36,790 nucleotides of DNA from Aquificales bacterium (GCA_027035985.1 JALVTI010000081.1:1-36790); one strand, 5' to 3'; positions 1-9,588 are shown, counted from the first letter of the stretch. A program made the numbers and translations. Notes: generated by a model from the sequence alone, not told the origin.

Positions 1-2
1 CT

Positions 3-401
3 CAAGAGCTTGGAATGGAAGTTAAAGAGGTAGATGAAGCTTACACTTCTAAAACCTCTCCCTTTGCGGATATTTTCAAAGTTAGGAAGACCAAAAACGC
101 TAAACTCTGCTTAGGGGAAAGGAAAAGGAACATTTTTAGGGATTTTGTAAGCGGAAAAGTTTTTCACTCTGATTTGGTTGGGGCATTAAACATTCTTAGA
201 GTGGGAGCAAAGCTCCTAAAACTTAGTTTCTACAACAGCTTAAAAGTTTTGTTTGTAAAGCTGTGCAATCCGAGAAGGTTTAAGCTAATGGAGTTTTTCT
301 ATAAGGTATCCCCCGAGTCCCTAATAATAGGGATAGGGGGTAGTAGGCAGGCTTTAAAGCCTGCAGGGGTGGACGGAGAAAGGGTTTTTACTATCAACTG
401 A
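3..401 (+). mobile_element. tnpB: TnpB (IS200/IS605 OrfB) C-terminal fragment, continuing off the left edge
   Basis: Frame is open to the window edge (QELGMEVKEVDEAYTSKTSPFAD...FHSDLVGALNILR). VDxAYTSKT and HSDLVGALNI match the RuvC-III/C-terminal region of TnpB. The 3' end carries palindromes such as GCAGGCTTTAAAGCCTGC (347-364). Confidence 0.75.
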
Positions 402-627
402 AACATTTCTTCAAGTTTTTGCCCTTTCTCCGTTCCTTCTTAGCCGAATTCGACGGACCCCGGAGGAGAAAGGTTATTGTTACCTTGGTGGGAGAATAAT
501 TTTCCTTACCAATCCTATTAGTGGACTTTTTAACCCCACTTTTAAGGAAAGACTTTAAATCTGTAATTTCTACAAAATCACCCATCAGTTTCGGGACATA
601 TAGGGAGGTGAGGGGAGCCTTATTTTA

Positions 628-765
628 TTGTTGTTATTTACGCCCGCTATTGGCAGGTATGTTAAGCTTTTAACTTGAAAATTTTTCAACCCTTTCGGGG
701 CGGGCTGTAACCCCCTATCTATGATAGGGGGTTTTTGCCTGCAAAATTTTCTATAAAGGTGAATA
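628..765 (-). repeat. Structured repeat element, copy A (inverted homolog of 8653-8795)
   Basis: Shares TTGTTGTTATTTACGCCCGCTAT, TATGTTAAGCTTT, CCCTTTCGGG, the ATCTATGAT hairpin core and TTTCTATAAAG with the reverse complement of 8653-8795. Confidence 0.8.
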
Positions 766-967
766 GCAACAGTTTTAATTTAAATGGATATTCTTTCTCT
801 TTACGTAGCTCCTTTAACTAATTCGTCTAATTTTTTTAATAGACTATGAAGTTAGAGCTTGCGATGTAAAACTAAAGTAGGTTCCGTCTCGGAAAATTTA
901 ATCCTTGCCAACAGGTGCTTTTAATTTTTATTTTTTTATCAAAACCTTAAAGGGGAGGTATGGGAAG

Positions 968-1393
968 ATGCCCTCAAGTGGTGCTTTGGTTGCCTTTAGT
1001 AATGAAAAGAGCATTCTTATCATACTAAAGACTTGTGAAAATGCTAAAAAATTGTTGGAAAATCAAAATGTGAAAGATTTTATCAAGTTCTCTAATGAGT
1101 TATTGGAACATATAGAAAACCCTACAGATATTTTGGACTACTATACCCATGCAAAAATGCTGTATAGGCTTATAAAAGAACGCTTGGGAACAGAAAAAGT
1201 AGGCTTTTACGTATATGATTTAGAAGTTTCCTACCCCATAAGGGGCAATACTCCCGAAGAACTCGAGCAGGCTATTGAAAATGAAGCCATGATAGACAAG
1301 CCTATACTTGCTTACTCCAGATGTTTTGAAGATGTTCCCATACTTCTTATTGCAGATTTGGATTCTTACAAAACCTATGAAGTAAAAAGATAA
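968..1393 (+). CDS. Hypothetical protein
   Basis: ORF track 905-1393. ATG at 968 preceded by GGGGAGGT at suitable spacing, so 968 is the preferred start. Confidence 0.6.
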   Translation: MPSSGALVAFSNEKSILIILKTCENAKKLLENQNVKDFIKFSNELLEHIENPTDILDYYTHAKMLYRLIKERLGTEKVGFYVYDLEVSYPIRGNTPEELEQAIENEAMIDKPILAYSRCFEDVPILLIADLDSYKTYEVKR

Positions 1394-1430
1394 CTTTTGT
1401 ACTCCTTTTATTTATTAAATTTTTCTTTCG

Positions 1431-1652
1431 ATGCTCGTTAAGGTTAAGGCTAAACCCCGTTCCAAAAAGGAGGGTGTAAAAAAACTTGCCGAAAACTACT
1501 TCGAGGTGAGGGTTAAACAACCTCCCGAAAAGGGGAGGGCTAACGAGAGAATTGCCGAACTTCTGGCGGAGTATTTTGACATCCCCAAATCCCGCGTGAG
1601 GTTGGTAAGGGGTGAAACCTCGAAGGAGAAAGTTTTCGAAATAGACCTCTAA
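1431..1652 (+). CDS. DUF167/YggU family protein (UPF0235)
   Basis: KVKAKPRSKKEGV...VRVKQPPEKGRANERIAELLAEYF is the family signature. Confidence 0.85.
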   Translation: MLVKVKAKPRSKKEGVKKLAENYFEVRVKQPPEKGRANERIAELLAEYFDIPKSRVRLVRGETSKEKVFEIDL

Positions 1653-1661
1653 GGGGAATGT

Positions 1662-2009
1662 ATGAATAAAGGGAAACCCTTTGAGGACTTGGTCTTTCAA
1701 TTTTTGACCCTTAAGGAGTGCGAAGTTTTGGCGAGAAACTACCGCTCCCGCTATGGGGAGATAGATATCGTCGCCCTCTGCCGCAACAGGCTTTTAATAG
1801 TGGAAGTCAAGGGTTCTTTTAAAAACGAAAACCCCGCTTTGCGGGTGGATTGTACCAAGGTTAGGAGGATTTACAAAACCTATTTAAGGTTTTTATCGGA
1901 GTTTCCCCAGTATAGGGATTTCGAAACCCTATTTCTGGTCGCCTCCGTAAGGGGAAACCAAATCGATTGGAAACCGGTAGAGGTAGGGGATTGTCTGGAT
2001 ACCTTGTGA
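1662..2009 (+). CDS. YraN family protein (UPF0102, endonuclease-like)
   Basis: G..FEDLVFQFL...LARNYRSRYGEIDIVA....LLIVEVK core. Confidence 0.85.
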   Translation: MNKGKPFEDLVFQFLTLKECEVLARNYRSRYGEIDIVALCRNRLLIVEVKGSFKNENPALRVDCTKVRRIYKTYLRFLSEFPQYRDFETLFLVASVRGNQIDWKPVEVGDCLDTL

Positions 2010-2055
2010 AGGTCTTCGAGGGGTTTCAACCCGCGGGGGTATAATTTGCAAACTT

Positions 2056-3201
2056 ATGAAAATCACCTTGAGCGTTATTAAAGCGGACATAGGCGGTTGG
2101 GTCGGACACTCCTCCACCCATCCCGAGGTTGTAGCCGCGGTTAAGGAGTTTGTAGATACCAAGGTAGCCGACGGAACCCTCATAGACGCCGACATACTCA
2201 CTTGCGGTGACGATATCGCCATCGTCATGACCCACACCCACGGGGTCGACGCCGAGGTAGTCCACAAGCTCGCCTGGGACGCCTTCGAAACCGGAACAGA
2301 GGTTGCCAAAAAGCTCAAGCTCTACGGAGCCGGTCAAGACCTCCTAGCCGAGGCGTTCTCCGGAAATATCAAGGGTTTGGGTCCCGGCGTCGCCGAAATG
2401 GAATTCGAGGAGAGACCCTCCGAGCCGGTTATCGTCTTCTTTGCCGACAAGACCGAACCCGCCGCTTGGAACTTACCCCTCTACGAGATGTTTGCCGACC
2501 CCATGAAGACCGCCGGACTGGTCATAGACCCCAAAATGCACCAAGGTTTCACCTTCGAGGTGCTAGACCTAATAGAGGGTAAAAAGGTTAAGATTTCCTG
2601 CCCCGAGGAGCTTTACGACCTGCTAGCGCTAATCGGAACCACCTCCAGATACGCCGTTAAAGCGGTCTACAGAAACTACGACGGCGAAATAGCGGCTGTA
2701 GCCTCCACCCAAAGGCTCAACTACATCGCCGGTAAATACGTGGGTAAGGACGACCCCGTTCTCATAGTAAGGGCTCAAAGCGGCTTCCCCGCTGTCGGTG
2801 AAATTCTGGAACCCTTCGCAAACCCCTGGATAGTTGCCGGTTGGATGAGGGGTTCCCACAACGGTCCCCTAATGCCCGTATCCTTCGAAGATGCGAGACC
2901 TTCCCGCTTCGACGGACCTCCCAGGGTTATCGGTGCCGGTTATCAAATCGCCGAGGGTAAACTTGTAGGTCCCGCCGATATGTTCTACGACCCCGCCTTC
3001 GATAAGGCTCGCCAAATCGCAAACGAGATGGCTTACATGATGAGGCGTCACGGCGCCTTCGAACCCCACAGGCTTCCCCCCGAAGAGCTCGAATACACCA
3101 CCCTTCCCAAGGTTCTCGAAAAGCTCAAAGACCGTTGGGAGGAGGAAAAGCAGGAGCAACTCTCCGAGGACAAACAGCGCGAACAAGGAGAGGTCGAATA
3201 A
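2056..3201 (+). CDS. Fructose-1,6-bisphosphate aldolase/phosphatase (bifunctional, archaeal/type V)
   Basis: MKITLSVIKADIGGWVGHSSTHPEV...DDIAIVMTHTHG...GSHNGPLMPV; strong family recognition. Confidence 0.95.
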   Translation: MKITLSVIKADIGGWVGHSSTHPEVVAAVKEFVDTKVADGTLIDADILTCGDDIAIVMTHTHGVDAEVVHKLAWDAFETGTEVAKKLKLYGAGQDLLAEAFSGNIKGLGPGVAEMEFEERPSEPVIVFFADKTEPAAWNLPLYEMFADPMKTAGLVIDPKMHQGFTFEVLDLIEGKKVKISCPEELYDLLALIGTTSRYAVKAVYRNYDGEIAAVASTQRLNYIAGKYVGKDDPVLIVRAQSGFPAVGEILEPFANPWIVAGWMRGSHNGPLMPVSFEDARPSRFDGPPRVIGAGYQIAEGKLVGPADMFYDPAFDKARQIANEMAYMMRRHGAFEPHRLPPEELEYTTLPKVLEKLKDRWEEEKQEQLSEDKQREQGEVE

Positions 3202-3333
3202 TTTAAACCACCTGTGGGGAAAGATAAATTTTCTCTTTTCCACCTTTTGTTTTTCCTCATATCAAATAACCCTTGTAAGTTTCTACCAAAACTTATTTTC
3301 CTTTGGAGGGTAAACTACTAACTTTTTAGAACG

Positions 3334-6315
3334 ATGATTGGTTGGTTAATCAAAAAAATCATAGGTTCAAAAAATGAGAGGGAAATAAAAAAACTCAAAC
3401 CTTTTGTGGAAAAGATAAATTCCCTCGAAGGGGAATTGGATAACCTCTCCAACCTCCAACTCAGGGAGAGGGCTCAAAAACTCTTTGAAAAAATCCGCTC
3501 CTCGGATGAGATAAAAAAGGCTTTCGAAAGGGGTGAGATTACTCCCGAGGTTATAGAGGGATTTGCCCTCGTCCGCGAGGCGGCTAAGAGAACCCTCGGA
3601 ATGCGCCACTTCGACGTTCAGCTCATAGGCGGTTTGGTTCTCCACCAGGGAAAGATAGCGGAGATGAAAACCGGTGAGGGTAAAACCCTGGTAGCGAGCC
3701 TCCCCACAGCGGTAAACGGCTTTACCGATATGGGGGTTCACGTCGTCACGGTAAACGATTACCTGGCTAGAAGGGACGCCCAGTGGATGGGTGCTATCTA
3801 CAAATTCCTCGGACTGGATGTGGGGGTGATAAACTCCGACAACAAAACCTACGTGGTCGAGTGGGTTGACCCCGAGCTCGCCGAGAGGGCTATAAGGGAG
3901 GATTGGAGGGTTTGGCCTAAGGGTTATAGGGGCGAAACCCTTGAGGATACGTCCGTAAACGTCGAGGCTAAAAAGGCTTTCTTTACGCAGCTGGTGGAGG
4001 TTCCCGAGAGAAGGAGAGCTTACGAGGCGCAAATCACCTACGGAACGAACTCCGAATTCGGTTTCGACTACCTGCGCGACAATATGGCGATAGACCTCTC
4101 GCAGGTCGTGCAGGTGAAAAACCACTACTATGCGATTGTGGACGAGGTCGACTCCATACTGATAGACGAGGCGAGAACACCCCTTATAATCTCGGGACCC
4201 GCCGATATTGACCCATCGATATACTTCACCGCCGACCAAGTGGTTAGACAGCTCGAAAGGGATAAGGATTTCGAGATAGACGAAAAGAATAGAACCGCCT
4301 ACCTCACCGAAGAGGGGGTTAAAAAGGTCGAAAAAATCTTGGGAATAGAGAACCTATACGCCCCCGAGCACGCGGAGTTGGTTCACGCAATACTCCAATC
4401 CCTGAGGGCTCACCACATTTTCCAGAAAGAGGTTCACTACATCGTAAGAAACGGGGAGGTTTTAATCGTCGACGAGTTTACCGGTAGGGTCTTGCCGGGA
4501 AGGCGTTGGAGCGACGGACTCCACCAGGCTATAGAGGTCAAGGAAGGTGTAGAGGTAAAACCGGAAAACCAAACCCTCGCCTCCATAACCTATCAGAATT
4601 ACTTCAGGCTCTACAAGAAACTCGCCGGTATGACCGGAACGGCAGAAACCGAAAGCGTCGAATTTAAGGAGATTTACAACCTCGACGTGGTGGTAATACC
4701 CACCAGAAAGCCGGTTGCCCGTATAGACCACCCAGATTTGGTCTTTAAAACAAAGAGAGCCAAGTGGAAGAGGGTGGTCGAGGAGGTTTTAATCAACTAC
4801 CTCATAGGTCGCCCGGTGTTGGTGGGAACGGTCTCCATAGAGGACAACGAACTCCTATCCTCCCTTTTGAAGAATAAAGAGTTAATCAGACAAATAGTTA
4901 ACAGGGAGGATTTCAAGAAACGTTTGGGGGAACTTATAAAGAAACACAACCTATCGGAGGAAGAGGTTAAGAAGAAACTCCAGAGGGTGGTAAACTTCGG
5001 AGTTCCCCACAATGTGCTAAACGCCAAGCATCACGAGCAGGAGGCGCAAATAGTAGCCCAAGCGGGTAGGCTCGGGTCGGTAACCATAGCAACCAATATG
5101 GCGGGTAGGGGAACCGATATCCTCCTCGGAGGAAACCCCGAATATCTGGCTAAAGAGATACTCAAAAAACGCGGTTTCGAAAATCCCGAGGAGGCGCCCG
5201 AAGAGGAGTGGAAGAAAGCCCTTGCGGAGGCTATAGAGCAGACATCCAAGGAAAAGGAAATAGTAAAAAAACTTGGCGGTCTATACGTGATAGGGACGGA
5301 AAGGCACGAAAGCCGTAGGATAGACAACCAGCTAAGGGGTCGTAGCGGAAGGCAGGGCGACCCGGGAGAAACGAGATTTATTATTTCGCTTGAAGATAAT
5401 CTCATCCGACTTTTTGGTGGGGAGCGGGTTCAAAGAATGATGGAAATGCTAAACATCCCTGAAGACGAACCGCTCGAGAGCAAACTCGTTTCCAAGGCTA
5501 TAGAGAACGCTCAAAAGAGGGTCGAAGCCCAAAACTTCCAAATAAGGAAACGTATCCTCGATATGGACGACGTTATGAATGTCCAGAGGAACGTCGTTTA
5601 CAAACTCCGCCGCCAACTCTTGGAGGGTAAAAAATTAAAGGAAACAATTGAGGAGTTTATGGAAGATGTGGCGGACATGCTCGTGAGCCGCTATGCGCCC
5701 GCCGACGAACCGGAGCTTTGGGAGATAGAGAGAAATATCCCCGAAGGGGAGAGGGATAAGAGAGATTACCTCGAGAAGAAATTCCTCGAGCTTACCGGTG
5801 AGAGAATTGAAATTCCCGAAAGCGTCCGCGACAGGGAAGAGCTCAAGAAGTTTCTCGTGGAGAGGATGAAGGAGATTTACCAACGGAAGGAAGAATTCTT
5901 CGGCAAGGGACTCATGAGGGAAATTGAAAAAATGATAACCCTCCAAATACTGGATTTACTCTGGAGGAGACATCTACACCACTTGGATAGGCTTAGGGAG
6001 GGTATATACCTACGCGGTTACGCGATGCGCGACCCGATAACCGAATTCAAAAAAGAAGCCTATCAGATGTTTGAAAATTTCCTAAACGAGTTCAAATATG
6101 GTGTTCTTCAATCCCTGTTCAGGGTAGAATTTGCACCCCAGGAGGAAGTTCAAACCATACCTCCCCATGTTGATGAGTTGAAGGATGAAAATGTAAAGGA
6201 ATCCCAATTAGGGGTTTCTCAAAATATTCCCCCGCAAATGGAGGAGAAAAAACCTAGGGTTCCCCAGCCGAGGAAGCTAAAGGATAGGTTGAAAAACAAA
6301 GGAAGGAATAATTAA
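3334..6315 (+). CDS. secA: Protein translocase subunit SecA
   Basis: MKTGEGKTLVASLP, YGTNSEFGFDYLRDNM, TNMAGRGTDILLGG, RQGDPGETRFIISLEDNL motifs; 993 aa. Confidence 0.98.
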   Translation: MIGWLIKKIIGSKNEREIKKLKPFVEKINSLEGELDNLSNLQLRERAQKLFEKIRSSDEIKKAFERGEITPEVIEGFALVREAAKRTLGMRHFDVQLIGGLVLHQGKIAEMKTGEGKTLVASLPTAVNGFTDMGVHVVTVNDYLARRDAQWMGAIYKFLGLDVGVINSDNKTYVVEWVDPELAERAIREDWRVWPKGYRGETLEDTSVNVEAKKAFFTQLVEVPERRRAYEAQITYGTNSEFGFDYLRDNMAIDLSQVVQVKNHYYAIVDEVDSILIDEARTPLIISGPADIDPSIYFTADQVVRQLERDKDFEIDEKNRTAYLTEEGVKKVEKILGIENLYAPEHAELVHAILQSLRAHHIFQKEVHYIVRNGEVLIVDEFTGRVLPGRRWSDGLHQAIEVKEGVEVKPENQTLASITYQNYFRLYKKLAGMTGTAETESVEFKEIYNLDVVVIPTRKPVARIDHPDLVFKTKRAKWKRVVEEVLINYLIGRPVLVGTVSIEDNELLSSLLKNKELIRQIVNREDFKKRLGELIKKHNLSEEEVKKKLQRVVNFGVPHNVLNAKHHEQEAQIVAQAGRLGSVTIATNMAGRGTDILLGGNPEYLAKEILKKRGFENPEEAPEEEWKKALAEAIEQTSKEKEIVKKLGGLYVIGTERHESRRIDNQLRGRSGRQGDPGETRFIISLEDNLIRLFGGERVQRMMEMLNIPEDEPLESKLVSKAIENAQKRVEAQNFQIRKRILDMDDVMNVQRNVVYKLRRQLLEGKKLKETIEEFMEDVADMLVSRYAPADEPELWEIERNIPEGERDKRDYLEKKFLELTGERIEIPESVRDREELKKFLVERMKEIYQRKEEFFGKGLMREIEKMITLQILDLLWRRHLHHLDRLREGIYLRGYAMRDPITEFKKEAYQMFENFLNEFKYGVLQSLFRVEFAPQEEVQTIPPHVDELKDENVKESQLGVSQNIPPQMEEKKPRVPQPRKLKDRLKNKGRNN

Positions 6316-6379
6316 TACTTCAAACTTTTTAAGGTCAGGGAATATCCCCCTTTTGGGGGACAATCTTTTCCTTTTAGTA

Positions 6380-7693
6380 ATGGAAAAGGCAAGGGTAGCC
6401 GTTATCGGGGGAGGCCTCGCCGGCGTCGAGGCGGCAAACAGACTGGCAAAAGAGGGTTTTAAGGTCGACCTCTACGAGATGCGCCCCAAAAAGATGACTC
6501 CCGCCCACAAAACGGGAAATCTGGCGGAATTGGTTTGCTCCAACTCCCTCGGTGGAAGGGGGATAACGACTGGTAGCGGTCTCCTAAAGGCAGAGATGGA
6601 AAGGCTCGACTCCATCGTCCTCGAGGCGGCTAAGAAAGCCGAGGTTCCCGCCGGCGGGGCGTTGGCGGTCGACCGAAATATCTTCAGCGAATACATCACT
6701 CGCAAATTGGATGAAAACCCGAATATCAACCTTATAAGGGAGGAGGTAAAGCAGATACCCTTAGAGGATTACGACGTTGTAATAGTCGCTTCGGGACCTC
6801 TCACCTCCGAAGCGCTGACGGAAGATATAAGGAAAAAGCTGGGAGCGGATTACCTCTACTTTTACGACGCCATAGCCCCCATAGTGGATGCCGAAACGGT
6901 CGATTTCTCCAAAGGTTGGTGGGGAAGCCGCTACAACAAGGGGGGTGCCGATTACTTCAACTGTCCCCTAACAAAGGAAGAATACGAAAAATTTGTTGAG
7001 GAACTACTAAAGGCGGAAAAGGTAATTCCCAAAGACTTCGAGGGTGCCTGTTACTTCGAGGGTTGCATGCCTATAGAGGTGATGGCGGAAAGGGGTAAGG
7101 ACACCCTCCGGTATGGACCGATGAAACCGGTCGGTCTTATCGACCCTCAAACCGGTAAAGAGCCTTACGCCGTCGTTCAACTCCGCAAGGAAAACAAAGA
7201 GGGAACCCTCCTATCCCTCGTTGGGTTTCAGACGAAACTCACCTACCCCGAACAGAAGAGGGTTTTCAGACTGATACCCTGTTTGAGGAACGCCAAATTC
7301 ATCCGTTTGGGGTCTATTCACAGAAACACCTTCCTTCAAAGCAACAAACTCCTAAAACCGACCCTGCAGAGTAGGAAGTATCCCAACCTCCTCTTTGCGG
7401 GGCAGATTACCGGCGTTGAGGGGTATGTAGCCTCCGCCGCAACGGGCATTTTGGCGGGTATAAACGCCGCAAGGCTTCTAAGGGGTGAAGAACCCCTAAC
7501 CTTCCCCAAGGAAACCATGCTGGGGGCTTTGGTAGACTACATAACCTCCAAAGAGGGGGAACTTCAACCGATGAACCCCGTTTTCGGACTACTCCCACCC
7601 CTCCCCAAAAGGGTAAAAAACAAAAAACTCCGCAAGGAGTTGATGGCAAAGAGGTCTTTGGAGACCCTCGAGAGGTTTATAGCGAAAAAATAA
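6380..7693 (+). CDS. trmFO: Methylenetetrahydrofolate-tRNA-(uracil-5-)-methyltransferase TrmFO
   Basis: VAVIGGGLAGVEAANRLAKEGFKVDLYEMRPKKMTPAH...LAELVCSNS...QITGVEGYVASAATG. Start moved from 6353 to 6380. Confidence 0.95.
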   Translation: MEKARVAVIGGGLAGVEAANRLAKEGFKVDLYEMRPKKMTPAHKTGNLAELVCSNSLGGRGITTGSGLLKAEMERLDSIVLEAAKKAEVPAGGALAVDRNIFSEYITRKLDENPNINLIREEVKQIPLEDYDVVIVASGPLTSEALTEDIRKKLGADYLYFYDAIAPIVDAETVDFSKGWWGSRYNKGGADYFNCPLTKEEYEKFVEELLKAEKVIPKDFEGACYFEGCMPIEVMAERGKDTLRYGPMKPVGLIDPQTGKEPYAVVQLRKENKEGTLLSLVGFQTKLTYPEQKRVFRLIPCLRNAKFIRLGSIHRNTFLQSNKLLKPTLQSRKYPNLLFAGQITGVEGYVASAATGILAGINAARLLRGEEPLTFPKETMLGALVDYITSKEGELQPMNPVFGLLPPLPKRVKNKKLRKELMAKRSLETLERFIAKK

Positions 7694-7706
7694 ATAACTA
7701 ACGGCA

Positions 7707-8656
7707 ATGTATGAAAAATTCTTTAAAAGTATATTTATAACCTTAGTTACTTTAACTTTATTGGAAAATTATTATGTATTACCCTTTCTAAAAAAGCTTT
7801 ATCAGGAATTAGTAGAATTTTTAAAGTTTTTCCTTCAATGGAAAAGAAGATATCTCCTTTACTTCTCAATAATAATTTTAGCTATACATTTAGTATATAA
7901 ATAATTTTAGGTTGGCTTAACGAATCCATTTCTTTTGCCTTAACATTAGATATCCTTTGGGCTTTTATTTATGCCTGCTTCGGCGATTTGAATTCTGGTT
8001 TTTGGAAAATTGTAGCATCTAGTATAATTTTCTAGTATAATTTTTGCGCTTATTGCAGAATTTTCCTATTTTAAGAAAGAGAGATCCAAAGGTCTTGTCT
8101 TAAAAATTATGAGTTTAATCTATTTTGGAGCGTCCATTTTACTAATAGTAATTATATCTTTTTAGCCTACATAGCTCGTACTATGTTTTTTATAAGGATT
8201 TTCCTTTACAAAACACCATATATATGTCTATCTTTTCTATTTTAAAGAACTTTTTTAATTAATAGTAATCATCTGGTTTATGCTTATAAAACTGATAAAA
8301 AAGATATTCTTTTATTAGTAGGAGCGAAAATCTATAAATTCTCCAACATTGCTAAATATTTAAGTAAAGAAAACAAAGAAGTACTATGTATGGCTTTAAA
8401 AACGAATTATCCTGAAGACTTTTATTGGATTATAGTTAAAGAAAGTTTTGAGAAAAAAACGTTTAAAAATACAAAAAATAAAAAATCTAATAATATGGGT
8501 AATAATACACTTTCTCCTAAACAACCAGTAGTTATTTATACAATACCTGTTTTCTTCTTACTTAGGATTTCATATCCCGTAGATTACATTACTAACTTTC
8601 AGCTTTCCCCACTAGATGAAAAAGTTTTACAAAAAATACACAAAACAACTTTATAG
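7707..8656 (+). pseudogene. Decayed multi-TM membrane protein gene, broken by three small indels
   Basis: Consecutive open segments in shifting frames: 7707-7898, ~7901-8031, 8032-8255, 8258-8656. Breaks fall at a TA-rich site, a 13 bp tandem duplication (8019-8031/8032-8044) and a T6 run (8251-8256). Confidence 0.65.
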
Positions 8657-8795
8657 AAAAAATAGCGGGCTAAAACCCCGTATCTATGATGTGGGAATAC
8701 AGCCTGTCCCGAAAGGGGTGAAAAATTGAAGTTCTGTTTTAAAATTTAAAGCTTAACATATCCGCTTATAGCGGGCGTAAATAACAACAATCAGC
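8653..8795 (+). repeat. Structured repeat element, copy B (inverted homolog of 628-765)
   Basis: GGGCTAAAACCCCGTATCTATGATGTGGG...CCCGAAAGGG...AAAGCTTAACATATCCGCTTATAGCGGGCGTAAATAACAACAAT. Confidence 0.8.
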
Positions 8796-9008
8796 CCGCT
8801 ATACCAACAGCTAAAGGCGGGTATGTAGGTGTAGTGCGTTAACCCCCGCTTACGCGGGGTGCTATTGTAAAAGTAGCTCCGCTATTCCGCTATATAGCGG
8901 GATAGGTAGGAGTAGGGGGAGTGTGAACCTCCCTGTGGTGGTAAGACACTCCATATCGGGAGTGTAAACCCACCCGAAGCCTCGCATCTTTGATGCGAGG
9001 TAGTTCAC
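8796..9008 (+). ncRNA. Candidate omegaRNA / IS605-type end remnant: hairpin-rich noncoding segment
   Basis: Successive stems CCCCGCTTACGCGGGG, CCGCTATATAGCGG and CCTCGCATC-TTT-GATGCGAGG followed by TAGTTCAC, resembling TnpB-element right ends. No supported ORF. Confidence 0.4.
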
Positions 9009-9010
9009 CC

Positions 9011-9541
9011 TTATAAAATTCGCTTGTATTTTTCGTAATAAATTTTTAGCCTCCAGCCGAACCAGAGTGCAAATACTCCGTCCACCAATAGGCTAATGCC
9101 TATTAAAAGTCCTATCAGTTGAGCCAAAATTTTGGGTTGACCCATAAAGTAAAGCAAAATTCCCGCCAAAATAAGGTCTACTATTCCGTTTAACAGCATT
9201 AAAAACCAACTTGTGAGACGGCTTTTATACTCTATAGCCAGGTAAAGGTTTGCAAAGGCATCTATTAACAGGTATAGGAGTAAAAAAGCGGCTATAACTA
9301 TCAGACTTTGTTCGGGAAAGAATATCAAGAGCAAACCCGTTAAGGTTAATATAAAGGGTTTTAGCCAACCTCCCGCACCTCGGTGGCGACTGTTGAGATT
9401 GTAAAATGCCCACATCAAGCCGGCTGTAAGCATTAAAGCTCCGAAAAATACAACCGACCCGAGAGCAAAATAGTAAGGTGCAACAATTCCTAAAATCCCT
9501 AAGAGGATTAGAATTAATCCCCAAACCAGTAGTAGGTTCAT
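9011..9541 (-). CDS. HdeD/DUF308 family membrane protein
   Basis: Repeated TM segments with the GILLILLGIxxIxxP pattern typical of DUF308. Confidence 0.75.
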   Translation of the reverse strand: MNLLLVWGLILILLGILGIVAPYYFALGSVVFFGALMLTAGLMWAFYNLNSRHRGAGGWLKPFILTLTGLLLIFFPEQSLIVIAAFLLLYLLIDAFANLYLAIEYKSRLTSWFLMLLNGIVDLILAGILLYFMGQPKILAQLIGLLIGISLLVDGVFALWFGWRLKIYYEKYKRIL

Positions 9542-9588
9542 AAGTAATGAAATAAAAAACCAAAAAAGGTATTTGTCAAATTTTGAAA

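Noticed and set aside
394-585. 63 aa minus ORF
   Set aside because: Low-complexity translation in a region of transposon remnant and intergenic DNA; no RBS or motif.
3367-4239. 290 aa minus ORF antisense to secA
   Set aside because: Shadow ORF inside a strongly supported gene; produced by codon bias.
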